Positions 1 to 12,200 are shown, counted from the stretch's first letter. The stretch is DNA of 64,000 nt from Fasciolopsis buskii (GCA_008360955.1 LUCM01008714.1:131764-195763); one strand, 5' to 3'. Notes: generated by a model not told the origin, from the letters alone. Made by a program: numbers and translations.

Positions 1-13
1 ACCTAGTAAGCAT

Positions 14-134
14 GTCTTGGGGGCGCGGTGGATATGCACTGCTGATGATTCCTAAAAAGGATGAAACAGCTGTACAGTGCTTCCATGGTTTCTTTATGGT
101 GAGTTGAGTGATGATATCACATGGTGAATTATTT
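14..134 (+). mobile_element. SINE copy 1 with hammerhead ribozyme (5' part missing)
   Basis: This block matches the body of the element at 32386-32573 almost base for base from about position 18 up to the shared end motif GAATTATTTCATG. The tRNA-like head seen in the 32.4 kb copy is absent or too diverged; the window edge prevents deciding. The end motif is followed by unrelated sequence, so the element probably ends at the CATG near 134-138. It contains an intact hammerhead core (separate entry). Confidence 0.75.
36..80 (+). ncRNA. hammerhead ribozyme, intact core
   Basis: Stem I is GCACTG (36-41) paired with CAGTGC (75-80), a perfect 6-bp helix. The core CTGATGA is at 42-48. Stem II is TCC (50-52) with GGA (59-61), with a T-T mismatch at the 10.1/11.1 pair. 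GAAA is at 63-66. Stem III is the palindrome ACAGCTGT (66-73). The predicted cleavage site is after GTA, between 74 and 75. All invariant hammerhead nucleotides (C3, U4, G5, A6, G8, A9, G12, A13, A14) are present. Activity is inferred, not shown. Confidence 0.8.
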
Positions 135-273
135 CATGTCTTATTTGTTTATAATCAAACTATATCAGAAAGTTAATATTATGATTGGTAAATGCGTTTG
201 CTGCCACAGGCAGAGATGAATCGACTGACATCGTAAAACCAATAGATATCACATGCTGCTTATGCATACTTAC

Positions 274-786
274 CCCGAGCAACACTTGGCGCCTGTAACA
301 ACAGGTGGTCTTAGGACTTGCCATCAGTAAGCAACTAGGAGTAGTTTCCGGTCGATCTATTTGTATAAGCACTAGCTCCCGTATTTGTATTCCATCGCCA
401 TCTTTTGTAATTTCATTCGCATCAGCTAAAATGATTGAAGTCAGGATTGGTGGCTTAATTAAACTTTGAAGCATATACATAACTGCGGTGGTCGAATAAA
501 TCATGATCGCCATCGGTCAATTTAATGGACGTTCAAATCCCAGGTCACGGAAATAATCATTTTCAATATTTTGGTGAAGACGAAGAAATTCATCGACAAC
601 ATCGACTGGAAAATTATTCTGCAAAACGTTGCACATAATAACAGAATACATTTCGGTTTTCCTAACTAAATGCGCTTCCGCTTCGAAATGAGGCTGCTTG
701 CTAAGCAACATGCCGCTTGTTTTGTACAGGTGATCGAAGACTAATACGCGACCGCAGTTGATGGCTTTCGATGATGTTCCCTCCAA
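274..786 (-). pseudogene. coding-like stretch interrupted by one in-frame TGA
   Basis: On the minus strand one reading frame runs from 786 to beyond 274 with a single TGA at 519-517. The two halves (about 89 and 80 codons) are in the same frame and both read like protein; the first ends LGFERPLN and the second starts PMAIMIYSTT after the stop. A perfect splice donor GTAAGT sits at 273-268. The 5' edge is uncertain: an in-frame TAA at 789-787 means any exon must begin after it, and the possible acceptor there has a poor pyrimidine tract. It could be a decayed exon, a TGG-to-TGA error, or a recoded TGA; no selenocysteine element was sought or seen. I recognise no family. Confidence 0.25.
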
Positions 787-3700
787 TTAACTTGTGAATA
801 TTTAATCGATTAAAGATAGTAAAATAGGATAGGCATGGTGACTCGCATTTTGTTCACTCAAGCACGTCTTTTTCACATTAGGTAGCAATCAGACCGATGA
901 ACTACATCCGTTGACACTTGAGACATGCAGGAAGTACGAACAATTAATATAAAGTCTTTCACCGTCCGTGTCTCGCTCTACGTTTGCTTGTGAAACCCTC
1001 AATCGTCAGTAATAACGGAAGTGATTCCAACGAGAATCCCGGCTTTATTTTTTCCTCAATCTTGAGAAGTTTATTGACCTAGTAAAAGTAACTTCATCAA
1101 GAGAAACTTTCATTTATTACAGCGTGCATCATTCAGAAGTTCAAAGGCAAACTTTATGACCCATAAGCTGAAGACATTGGTAGCCGGCAATCAGTTTCTG
1201 TTCTTCTCACCCAAATGATCTAGCCCACAGATTTACTGACTGTCAAGCCACAACCAAAATACCATTTTGGAGTGGAAGCGCAGAACTTTGCAGTAGATTA
1301 CAGTCAACCTTTGGTGTCAACCACATGATAAACTTTCTTATTGTTTCAAATATATCGCAAAATGTACAGCGCGAAAGAACACAAAAACATGAATAAGGCA
1401 TTCGGTTTCCCAGTTGACTTTTATTCTGAAAAGTTGAGGTAACTACAGACAGAAGTTGAGTCTGAAAGACAAAGTATCTCTCTCGATGGAGTTGTTACCG
1501 ATGGGGCCGACAAAGCTCATAACAACAAAAGAATATCAAGAAACTGATACTGGCTTCCAAACCACAAGCGCATGAAGAAACAGTATTGAAACTGTAAACT
1601 AAGTGCATACTAGCGGTTAAACAATCAAATTATTACAGAGATGCAACAAGATCATGACCAAACGATTAAGGATCTCAAAAGTTAAACGAATTTCACAAAA
1701 TTCGGTGTGGTTCAACTAATTATGGGCCGTTGAGGGAAGACTACATCTAGTGAAGGGGACTTTATCCAATTCCGGCAGCCGCAACTTTTGGTTGAACACA
1801 GTAATCATTGGGACAAGAAGATGATGAATATTTGTTCTGTCTCGTCCCATCGTTTTCTTATCCTAATATTAGTTTTGCCTTCTTCCTGGGTTGTGGGACC
1901 TTTTGAATGTAGGCACCAATGCCTGAATGCTTTCAAACTCTTGGTATCCTCCGGTCCCAGCAATTACGCATTACACCTGTAAGTGAGTGCAGAGACGACA
2001 ACATCATAAAAGAAGCCGATTTTATCAGATGACTGAATGCTTCACACGTTTGGTGCACGCTTTATTGCGTCATTGCTCCCTATCCCGTCTTTTAACCGCT
2101 CTACCTTGTGATTTGACTGAAACACGATAAATTAGTTAGCTAACCTGACATTTAATTTCATTTGGGAAGCCTAAACAGACTGAACTCAGATGGAAAGTGT
2201 TACACTGCGGGTAACGAGATTTGCGTTTGCGTCCAAGAGGTGAAACAAATGTCACTACATCTGACCCAAGTTGGGAAGTAAATGGGTTCATGAAGTCTAG
2301 GGACAATTTATTGGATTTGGTGTTTCAGTCGTCAATTGGTGATTTTCTTTTCACATGCTCATCTGTCACTATTTGCATACTCCACCAGTTAAACAGCAAT
2401 GCATCAACCAAACTCGCAGTGACTGGTGTCTTCCTATTCTCCAGCGCACAATATTCTAGGTTGTGGACTCCAGTACATCAGATATGACGCACTTGATCAA
2501 ACTGGTTTATCTGACGAACTTTGATAAAGTGATAATGACAATTTAGATCGAAAGTTTATACTTGGTTGATAACTGTGTGACGATGTTCAGTCATTCAGCT
2601 TCATAAATAACATCAGGAGCGGTTGGGCTGTCACTATTGGTTTCCTTGGTTTCGTCGTTATAACCCTTTTGGATATTTTTGACCTGGTCGAATGGCTATC
2701 CGACTGAGAACCAAACTATTTGAGTTTTAGAGGCAGAAAAGTCTGTCTGGCCAAAACAGGTTTTGTGTAATGCTTCATCAATTTGAATCATTCGAGAAGA
2801 ATTAGGACGAAATTAAATGCAGTGACAAAGATTTTTGAAAAAAATGAAAGCTTATTAGTCGCTGATTTGACTACCATTTAGTAACCTACAATAGCTTCAA
2901 AAAATCATCTGAAAATGGCACGCCAGTTATATTTCGACTCAAAACTATTAAGACTAATCTTACCCTAACATGGCCGCAATTACTACTGGTGGTTGCTTCA
3001 GGCGTAATATCACTTTCTGTTGCTTACTTTCTTGTCCCTTTAACGTTAACATCATTAGTTTAGAAACGATTCATCAAGATGTCACTGGTTCTTACACACA
3101 TTAATTGACTAGAAGTGGGTAAATTCTGGAGGTGGAGAGCAGACTGTGTTTAAATCCATAAGAGAATTTTTTACACCAAGGCTGCCGTTGAGTGGCTAGT
3201 GTTGTCTAATGTGCCGTGGTAGGTTGTGTTGTCGACTTGTAGATGTGTGCATAACGAGGTGCTTGATGCATCACGTGACAGACTTAGCTTCACGCATCCA
3301 TATTCATTGAGGCCATCAAGAATAGAAGTTCTAATGAGTAACGAACGCTTAGATGAACAACGTGTGTGGCTGATGTGCGTGTGCCCGTGCAGTAATCATG
3401 CTTTGCGTCAAGTTGTTGATTTTGCCAACTGTAATACATGTACCATCAACATCGTCCCCGTGATCGCCAACATTTGAGGAGAGTGCCAGCTTTACCAAAG
3501 ACATTCATTTTCATCAAATGACGAGATGTACATCTGTACATCTAAATAAGTGTGTGTGTGTGTGTATCCTGTTCGGCAACTGAACATACTTGTGTTTGTG
3601 TTGCCAGAATTTCCGGCGTGTTTGTGCAAGCATGCGTACGTGCATGTGCGTAAGTGAATGCTAGTGATGTATTTACCTTGCTCCACATCTGGGACCTTTC

Positions 3701-3800
3701 TGTAGCACAGGTACACAACGCCAATGTCATGCATATACACACAGGAGACTGCTCAAACACTGTCACAAGTCGATCCAACCAAATTCACTGTTTACTGTTA
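787..3800. other. no gene recognised
   Basis: AT-rich sequence with only short open frames. It contains a GT microsatellite at 3550-3565, and the open frames around 3492-3778 on the minus strand derive from that TG/CA-rich stretch. Nothing in the first 2.7 kb shows splice signals combined with a convincing frame. The last few hundred bases are upstream sequence of the gene at 3936. Confidence 0.5.
3550..3565. repeat. GT microsatellite
   Basis: Uninterrupted GT dinucleotide run of about eight units, embedded in wider TG/CA-rich sequence up to about 3660. Confidence 0.9.
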
Positions 3801-3835
3801 TGGTTAGAGGTGGAGGAGGAGAATGCCCTCCGACA

Positions 3836-3843
3836 TATAAATA
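3836..3843 (+). promoter_or_regulatory. TATA box upstream of the 3936 gene
   Basis: TATAAATA followed by GG matches the TATA consensus and lies 93 bases before the ATG at 3936. With transcription starting 25-30 bases downstream, the 5' leader would be about 65 bases. Inference from position and sequence only. Confidence 0.5.
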
Positions 3844-3935
3844 GGCTGACCAGGATCAAAGTAATAAACCGAATTCGCGTTTTGAACCAGTAGATTGTTC
3901 GTCAAAGCCTAAAGAAGACCGGACAAATCAGCGAA

Positions 3936-4949
3936 ATGCCAAAAACTCGGACGAAACGGGATTCAGATATACCACGAGGTTCACAGTATGTGGACGGTCA
4001 GCTAATTCACCTGGCCACTAACCAAAAGCTGTTCGCTCGGACTCACGTGTGCACTGTTTTTCGTGAAACGCTACGAACTTCTGACCAATTTTCCAAGCAG
4101 AATGCAGTCCGAGTAATGGAGAAAAATCTGAAGAAACGGCAAGCCCACGGCATGGCAAACATTTTGGAAGACCGATTCACTTTAGAAAAAGCCAAATCGA
4201 GTGGCAAAGAACCGTTTCGTTCATGGTTAGCGTTTCGGGAAATAGCTGATATTCAGCGGAGCAAATCCAAACCCGAATACTTTGTCATGAGCGTTGACTC
4301 TGAACTGAGTCACCAGAAATACTACGAGGTGTACAAGTGCAAATCAAAGGAAGATGCCTACAAATTCGAGTCGTTTATCAAACAAGCATTGGCCGATCCA
4401 GATTTTCGAGTCCGCGACGGGCCGGTGCTAGATGTTGTTCCGGTCAACGAGGATCCAGGCCGAGTACGTTCTATTGCACACTTGGAATTCCAAACCAGTT
4501 TGGAATCACTTCATGAGAACGAGCGAACAAGCACCATGTATCAAGCTACAAGTCCTACACCACCAATGGGGTACGATCGTGAACCTTCACCTCTACCCTC
4601 GCCATCGCCATCGCCACCACCTGTGCGAGTCCGCACTCCGATTTCACCAGTCGTACAAAGACAACCGGTTGTTATGGCTGCTGCCCCGGCCCCAGTGTAC
4701 GAACCATCACCACCGCCAAAACGCCGATCTCCGTCACCAGACTATCGGATGACCAGAACCAAGGTCGGTCTTGATGACCTAACTTACATCAGCTTTGATT
4801 CACGAACAAGGAATCCATATGAGAGCAAGGAAGGGCCCGTATACATGTATCTATCACGCCAATTGAGTCAACCGGATCTTGGCCGAGAGTCACCCAAATA
4901 TTCAACCGGCTTGTACAATGGACGTGCTTCGGGAGGCTATGCGTACTAG
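3936..4949 (+). CDS. PTB/PH-like domain protein with Pro/Ser-rich tail, single exon
   Basis: A 337-codon uninterrupted frame, by far the longest in the window. The ATG at 3936 is the first Met after an in-frame TAG fifteen codons upstream. Residues about 30-152 look like a phosphotyrosine-binding/PH-type fold: a basic, strand-rich stretch with WLAFREIADIQRSKSKPEYF (97-116), then YYEVYKCKSKEDAYKFESFI (129-148), which resembles the last strand and C-terminal helix of PTB domains. Residues about 205-270 are Pro/Ser-rich with PSPSPSPPP and KRRSPSP, suited to SH3/WW binding or phosphorylation. The last 60 residues are Tyr- and Ser-rich. No signal peptide or membrane segment, so probably a cytoplasmic adaptor. 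The absence of introns is unusual beside the rest of the window; a retrocopy or a lineage-specific intronless gene are both possible. No AATAAA was seen in the first few hundred bases after the stop. The domain call is inference from pattern; the gene call is strong. Confidence 0.85.
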   Translation: MPKTRTKRDSDIPRGSQYVDGQLIHLATNQKLFARTHVCTVFRETLRTSDQFSKQNAVRVMEKNLKKRQAHGMANILEDRFTLEKAKSSGKEPFRSWLAFREIADIQRSKSKPEYFVMSVDSELSHQKYYEVYKCKSKEDAYKFESFIKQALADPDFRVRDGPVLDVVPVNEDPGRVRSIAHLEFQTSLESLHENERTSTMYQATSPTPPMGYDREPSPLPSPSPSPPPVRVRTPISPVVQRQPVVMAAAPAPVYEPSPPPKRRSPSPDYRMTRTKVGLDDLTYISFDSRTRNPYESKEGPVYMYLSRQLSQPDLGRESPKYSTGLYNGRASGGYAY

Positions 4950-7900
4950 ACAAGTGGCAGCACACAGATTACAGCCAAAGGTGACAAGACAGACAATTTT
5001 GAAATAAGTAATGGTGTGCGGATAGAACTTTCTCCTTGATGGTACTTGGAGCTCACAAAAAGTATGTGTTCATTATTGTAGAGTAACTATCACTGCTCCA
5101 CTGGATCAGAAACTGCTCTTCCTTCGAACCAGTCCCATCAAATCAATCTGTTCAAACTATTTATATGAATACAACCATGTTTGTTTTCGTTATTCGGAAC
5201 GATCTTCAGTTTTTCTCTTCTGATTCATGTTTGTTTATCTTCGTTCATATTGAGGAATATTAGCTTTTTGGTCATTTATGCGACCTTTGGCCATGTCTAC
5301 GAGGAGGCGTAATAGTCCGTTCTAACATGACATTTTTGACAACCCCTACTGCCGTCTCCAAATACAAAATAGAACTTTTGGTAGGTCTATATAAAACCAG
5401 TTCGTAAAGCTCTCAGTTCGTTTTCCATACGATTTCAATTTGTTATTCTTACGAGTTATCAACTCAGAGTCCAAGTGCTTTAAGTATATGAGCATTGGAC
5501 ATTGACACCGTCCCTTACCTACCTTCTCATGAAGGAGTGTGTTCGAAAGTTTCGTATAACTTGTTTGACGATTTCGTATAACAGCTCATTTGTTCGAGCA
5601 GTACGCACCTCACGAATAACCTCACTTATTGCTTACCCATCAAAATGCTTTGAGTATATTACCTCACACCACTTGTATCCACCAGTAAATGAAGAAACAT
5701 TACACCCATCTCTTGAGTTCTTCTGATTAACCCCCAATTTTTTCTAACTGTAAATTGATATAAATTCATGCATACATAAATCCATTTTATCAGCGTAAAG
5801 CAGTTGCGTCAGCAAGAATAACGACAATATCTCAAAGTGAAATTTCTTTCCACCCATTAAACTAAGTAGATAGAAGACCAGTCGATTCATATCGGCCAAC
5901 TATATTCCTTGCAGAGGGCTAGTTCCTTTAGAAAGCAAAAAATTGTGTTGTTTATCAGACACATGTTTTGAAATTGTGCACGACTACCCAAATTAAGATA
6001 TTACATCGCAAATTACTAGGCAGGGAAAAGGGCTAGTTCAAATACATTGCTAGTAATACTAAAACTGCCTGCCTGATCATAAGACCACAATATAACATTA
6101 ATAAACGCATGGCTGAAAAGAGGCAGTCTGACTTATTGCGAATCGTGTGCCCAGAATAAACGTTAGGATTCTCATAGAGAAATACCCAAAAGTGAGGGTT
6201 GTAAATGGCGGCAGATAAAGCCGTATTATGACTTCTCACCTTCAGAATTGCTCGCATCCAGAAAAGCGATGCCTGGATGAACTTTTGCTGAGAGTAAACG
6301 TTAAACCTGAGCACTTTGTATGGTTATAAAAAGGCCAGTCAAGTTTGCTTTTGTTCTGTAATCCAGGAGGATTGATCAGCAGTTTACAAACAGTCACCAA
6401 ACTGTCAGTACCTGGGTAATTCGTTTCCCATTTCTGTGTGATGGAATCATCCATAAAAGAAAATGGAAGCTAATAATCTGTATTTCAAATAGATGAAGAA
6501 ATAATTTAATAGATTTGTGCATGCGACCGTGACATTAATCCGTGGTGTCCAATAAATTAAAGCACCCAGTGTACTGACCTCCCATCAAAATGAACAGCAT
6601 TTCCCGATCGTTGGTCTCAAACGATGCTAATGTCATCCATTAAACACCTGCATACGTCTCTCAGCAGCCAGCCTTCTAGGATGTCGAACTAAAGGGAGTT
6701 CGTGACTAAATCTGGATTAGAAAATCACAGGCCAGAGAGCTTTTATTAGCCCATTTATTCTTTCCAAGGTAATCCTATTTCGTAGTGGAATTTAAGGTGA
6801 TGAAAAATGTGCTTATCAAGGGTAGCTGTCCTTCAAATGACAGATCATTAGGGAAACCATTTAAAGATGACTTATTTCTTCCAAACAGCAAGCTTTGTTA
6901 AAAAAACAGGCAGTGGCAGATGAATGTCACATTATTTCCTGGTTAATATGAAATGTATCACCCCACATGTTGTCGTCTGTATGGTAAACAAACCGAGGTA
7001 AGTAACGTTTCGGATTTTGCCGCTTCGCCATTGCTTCGTCATTCCATGGGAAAATAGTTTCGAATGTCATTGTTTAGAGTGGATGGTTTGATATAGGAAT
7101 CCCTACCGTGATAGCGTATAGCTAACGCTTGTACCACGGCGAATGACAAGCAAGCGCTGTGATATATGAGTTTTTGACTTAGCGGTTCACTTTTGGGACC
7201 CAAATGTCACTGTCTATGGTCAATGAAGCCATGACTATGATTTACATAGACAAACTGAATTGTAGGAAGCTCGTAGAATATTGCGCAAAGTCTGAGGTGG
7301 TCTAATCCAAAAGGCGTGATTAAGGAACCTTAGCGAATGAATCGCTTGAAGAATAAAACGTCAAGCTGATAAACCGATTCCTTCAAGGTAAAAACATTAG
7401 AAAGAAAAAAACAGAGTGAAAATCTTTCGCTGAATTTAATAGGTGCTAACCTAGGGGCAAACAAATTAGCGTCGGATCGGCGGTCTGATGTTGCTGGATG
7501 GGACGAAAGAAATTTGCATGAATTGGAATAACGATTCTGAGAGATTAGAAAACCACAGATTGGACTGTGCAATCCAATTATGACTTATGAAGTTTTCGTG
7601 GGACTGTTTTCTTAAAAAAGAGCATTTTGATACTAGCTGAATGTGATCGGGACAGCAGCCCCAAACTATAGGCGTGATTGGGTCAATAAAGCCAGGGCAG
7701 TCAGAATGTCGGAATATCCCAAGGTATCTGCGAGTGAAATGCGACTGCATTTTGTAAAACTTCCTATTAGCACTGTCAGTCAGACAACAGAAACTGAGAT
7801 TTCAGTCAATGAACTACCCTGCAGAGGTGTGCTCAGCTTATGCAAGTAAAAATATAACGCAGAAGACTGACTTTTATCCTTCTTTTGGTTTATTTCAATA

Positions 7901-8234
7901 CATTGTTTCTACTTGGTAAATGTTATTATGACTGCTACTAGTTGATTACAAATTAATGGATGCGGCCCATTTTTATAATGAACATTACCTGTTCGATTTA
8001 GTTCGTTTCTTACAAGTATTCGAGAGAAAATTCAGAATACGAATGCGAGAATGATTTAAAATGTTCTGATCTACACCCATTCATTCCAGAACATTTCACT
8101 TTAATCTGTATGATGGCATCCCTGTCATCCCATATCATTACACTTTTGTAAGCAAAATAACAGGAAAACCATAAAGCTCATTAGTGACATTTACCTTCAA
8201 ACTATTGTCCAGTATCCAACACGACCTCGATGAG
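4950..8234. other. 3' flank of the 3936 gene, then no gene recognised
   Basis: No clear polyadenylation signal and no convincing exon. Open frames at 5502-5726, 6033-6454 and 7330-7849 are short, lack credible splice contexts and have no recognisable content. Confidence 0.4.
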
Positions 8235-8410
8235 TTACACCTCCACTCCCTTGGTTGGACCCTTTACAGTGCATTCTAAAGTAATTTCGATTCGAAGAGT
8301 GCTACTGGATGCTTGGCCTGAAAGCAGCTGACCCCGTAGGGAGGTATTCTTACCCTTTGGATAAACATTTACGTCGATTAGAATTATAACAATTTCGCTC
8401 GAGGTTCCAC
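8235..8410 (-). CDS. candidate terminal exon
   Basis: The minus-strand frame opens after an acceptor-like AG at 8412-8411, preceded by a moderately pyrimidine-rich tract, and runs about 58 codons to a stop at 8235. The peptide is Ser/Thr- and beta-strand-like (TLRIEITLECTVKGPTKG near its end), as in an extracellular or Ig-like fold, but no family is recognisable. Its GC content is above the flanking sequence. No partner exon was found. Confidence 0.2.
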
Positions 8411-8417
8411 CTATCAA

Positions 8418-9120
8418 GATTGTGATGTCTCTCGTGTCTTACAAATTGCTCACCCTAACACAGTGCACATAAGTTGAAGCTAAGATTGCAGTACTCTTCC
8501 CGGCCGTCAACTTCCAGTGCGACACTTTTAGACACAGTAAAATCAAAGTTCCCCCAGAGTTTTCAGAAATCCGAATATAAACACAATGTGGTAGGCCTTC
8601 CACCAGCCAAATATGCAAGAAATCGAGCTACATAGTAGAGAAGTAAGGGCTTGTTTACAGACGAGACCACAGGCGATTAACTCTGAGACACCTGAGATCA
8701 CTCTGTTTGGTAAACTTTATTGAGTTCAGCGCCGAATTTCAGAATGAAGTCCGAAACATTAAGCTGAGCCATTTTTAAAAAATGCCTTTGGAGCTGTATT
8801 TTGAATGTAGTATTCTTTTTCTACTCTAACGAGGTCGGCAAAAATTTCGTAAGGCTGATTCATGTTGATGAAATACATTTCTTAAGTATGATTGTCGATT
8901 ATGAGAATGCGGAGGTAGTCGGTTGAAGACATGGTGATTTAACTTCCGTTGGATTTCATTGTATTTCTTAATGAGAAATTACTACATAAAAGTGTACGGT
9001 TAGACTTATAACGATGACGTGTATCCAGTATAGAATATTACTATCCGGAGGTGGGGAACAATGTGATAAGGATGGTCGTTATTAAACACTGATGGAAAAT
9101 TGTGACAAGAACAATATATT
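8418..9120. other. no gene recognised
   Basis: AT-rich spacer with no usable frames or repeats seen. Confidence 0.4.
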
Positions 9121-9126
9121 ACGCGA

Positions 9127-9230
9127 ATAAAATGCGATATTATTATATCATTCACAATAAAAACCAATACATGGCGCATCGATTTTTCGATACACTCCTT
9201 ACGTCGTTTGGTCCGGATAAAATGCGATAT
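9127..9230. repeat. fragment of the foldback-element flank, bounded by 14-bp direct repeats
   Basis: The stretch from 9142 (ATTATATCATTCACAA) through the hairpin ATCGATTTTTCGAT to about 9216 matches the end of the right arm and the right flank of the foldback element at 22388-22465, with scattered mismatches. It is bracketed by two copies of ATAAAATGCGATAT (9127-9140 and 9217-9230), which could be a target-site duplication around a 76-base insertion or an internal duplication. Confidence 0.6.
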
Positions 9231-9239
9231 CGTTTAGCG

Positions 9240-12200
9240 GAAATGGGAAGCTGCACTAAATTTCTGCTTAATAGCGCTGTGGTTCTCAGAGCGGACACTT
9301 GCGACTGTGAGCCGAAGAACCAAACTTTGTGAGTTCATCTTTTTCCTTTTGGGGTTTTCAGGCGATTAGGAAGATGTAATTCTTGATTGTTATGGTTAAT
9401 TGTCATTCTGAAGTGTAGGTAGAAAAAAAAGCCTCGTCTACATTAGCAAAACAGTTCGATTATGTAAGCTGAATGGCTTTTGGAGCTTGGTTCTACCTAT
9501 TTATCTTGTGTTCGGTGAAATTCTTTGCTGTGCTTCCATCTGATTGGACAGTTTTCTAGCAGTCCAATCTGTGTAGCATATTCTATAGCTGATATTAAAT
9601 TGAAATATGCGATCACTAGTAGAATCCCCAGCCAGATTTTCTTACGACGCAAAACGTTTTGCTACTGCATCAGAAATGAACCGGTGCCTAAGTTCATAAA
9701 TATCTGAGGAATATATACAAGTACAAATGCATACAGGATAGTTCACTTAGGATGCAACTTGAGACTGGCGATGACAAAGCAGAGAATGGTGCATGTGGTC
9801 TGCCAACTAGGACGCAGGTGGCGGCTTCAAATCACTATTTGGTTTACCAAATACTTGCATTTTTGGGACTAAGGAAATAGAAGATTCGATGAAAGACCGA
9901 AAATTGCCTCAAGCAAAATGTACTGCATAGCAATTAGCTGCCTGCTATATAAAAAGTAGCCTTTCCTTTTAAAAAAACGAAAGACATGACCAATTCGTTC
10001 ATCCGACAGGGAAACGAATAAGCAGTTAAAATTCTGCAAATAACAGAACACTCATTGTCAAAATGTAATCATCTGTGAAGGGATTGTAGCCCTTAGGAAC
10101 AAAGAAGATCACAGATTCGTATCTGTTGGAGCTGCTTGTGTTTGCAAACCTGAGTGTTTCATGTTTTATCCGGCGATTGTGTAGACCTTCCGTGTTATGC
10201 AAAACAAAGTGCATTTATTTTCCTCGTGCTGATTTCTGGACCGATCAACGGAAGGGCCTAAAAATCGCTCAGAACTATCTACTGAGCAATGCATTGGAAG
10301 CATCAATTTCTCTACCTTAGCAACTGTTTTCGAGTGCATGTTTCGTTAAACCTCAAGAAAGTCATGGAAAAGAGAATCTCTAATATGATTGTTTAAAAGT
10401 ATGACGTGACAAAGCAGCGCCTAGATGACTTAGCCTAAATTACAATAAGGCTGGTACACTTTATTTCCCTCGGCAACATATTTTCAAACTGCTTAAATAG
10501 AAACCCAGAAGATCGGATATTATAATTAATAGTGAAAAGACCCACCCTTGACTAAGATTAGTCTCGAGCATGGACCTCGTAGAGTCTGGAACAAACGACA
10601 AACCAGTTGAATAAAGACACGGATGATGAGTGACTACACAAGTTAAACGAATCCACCGTTCTCTCAGGTGCTAACTGTAAACCGGGTCAATAAGTTACGA
10701 GACTTGGCCAATATGACCATGTCAATTCGCTAGCCCATAGCTGATGAAATTCACAGCTTGTTGGGTGAGTCTTCCTTTATTACTTCCTAAGTAATGCCCA
10801 GAGAACACTCAGTTTTACCCGTGGAAAAGTACTGCTACCAAATTGTAATGATCTAACCGCTGCCATGTGTATCTTTCAAAAGGCGTTCATCTCTGGCTAT
10901 AACAGCCAAAACCCTTTACAGTGACGGGAAAGCGTTGGAAAAAGCACCAATAAACTACTTGGTGTCAAGCCCCATTCAGAAATATTGTCTCTTACATGCA
11001 TGATAAAAGCTTCCTTAGGCACTTTGTGTTATGGAATTCGATTATAATCTTCCATTCAAAGGGAGCACGGTGCTGTTTCTTCTTTACCTCTGGGCTGTGA
11101 AATAAAATCACTTTGTCCTATTGTGGTCTAGTTGTGCTGCTTTTCCATTCGTTTTGTTACGTGAATTGTTTTCCACTCTCTCAGTCAGTTAAATGCTTCA
11201 CGGAACCAAAACAAAAAACCCCACCAGTGCAATCGGTTTCCTAATTTACGTTTACACTTCACGCTGAGGAGTATTTTCAGATAGTCAGCATTCATGTTTG
11301 TCTAACTGCCTCGTTCTTTTGAAGATATTTGAACAAAGCAAAACTATTGGTAATGTTTTGTCTTTTTTAGTAGAATCCCATCCGAATGTATCTAGCGTAT
11401 GCAAGCGTAGACTAGGAATAATGTGTACGGAGTGTAATTCTAAAAGGTAGGCTGGACTTACGAACAGTGAACTTAGCCGATTCTGCCAGTGAAACTGAAA
11501 GTGATCAATACATTGTAATTCACTGGCCAGAAAAAACGTTTGCTTATAACTAGCTGATATATATCAAGCAAAATTTGATGAAACGAATTTACGCAGATAC
11601 CATTCACGAAAGTGTTGTATTTTCGCAATCGACCGGTGGCCTTTTACGACAGTTAATGGTTAAGTGATCAATTCCGTCGCGCGTTTACTTGAAGTATGGT
11701 ATTTCCGTTCCGGACATTGACGAACACTTTATCAGCGGGCAAACATTCAACTAATGTTGTTGCCAAAATTTTCACTTATTCTAACATTTTGCCACAAATT
11801 AATCTTGACATGTCCGGTTATTTTCTGATGGCCGAATCGCAAACGCTTTCATTGTGTGGCATCAGATATCTGTAGCACCCGGCCGGAAGACAACCGCATG
11901 GTCAGATTATCACAAAGCAAAGTAAATTCAAAATTCGTTTCACTCTTTTTTGGAATACTTAAATAGGCCGGATTATCTTTGATATGGGTCTCTAGATTTG
12001 TCCTTTGACTTATACACGTAGTGCCATTGTTCACTTCAGAATTTTAGACAGCCATCGATTTTAAGGTGTGATATCCCCTACCAGAACAAATGGGCAGCTT
12101 CAGTCATAGTGTATGCTTGAATGGTGAACGGTTGCACGGAGTTTCATCCTCACCGTTCTTCCCGAATATTCTCCGGTGCTCGTTCAAATCATGTTCACTG

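Noticed and set aside
3492..3778. Overlapping minus-strand frames rich in Thr/His
   Set aside because: Explained by the GT microsatellite and TG-rich sequence.
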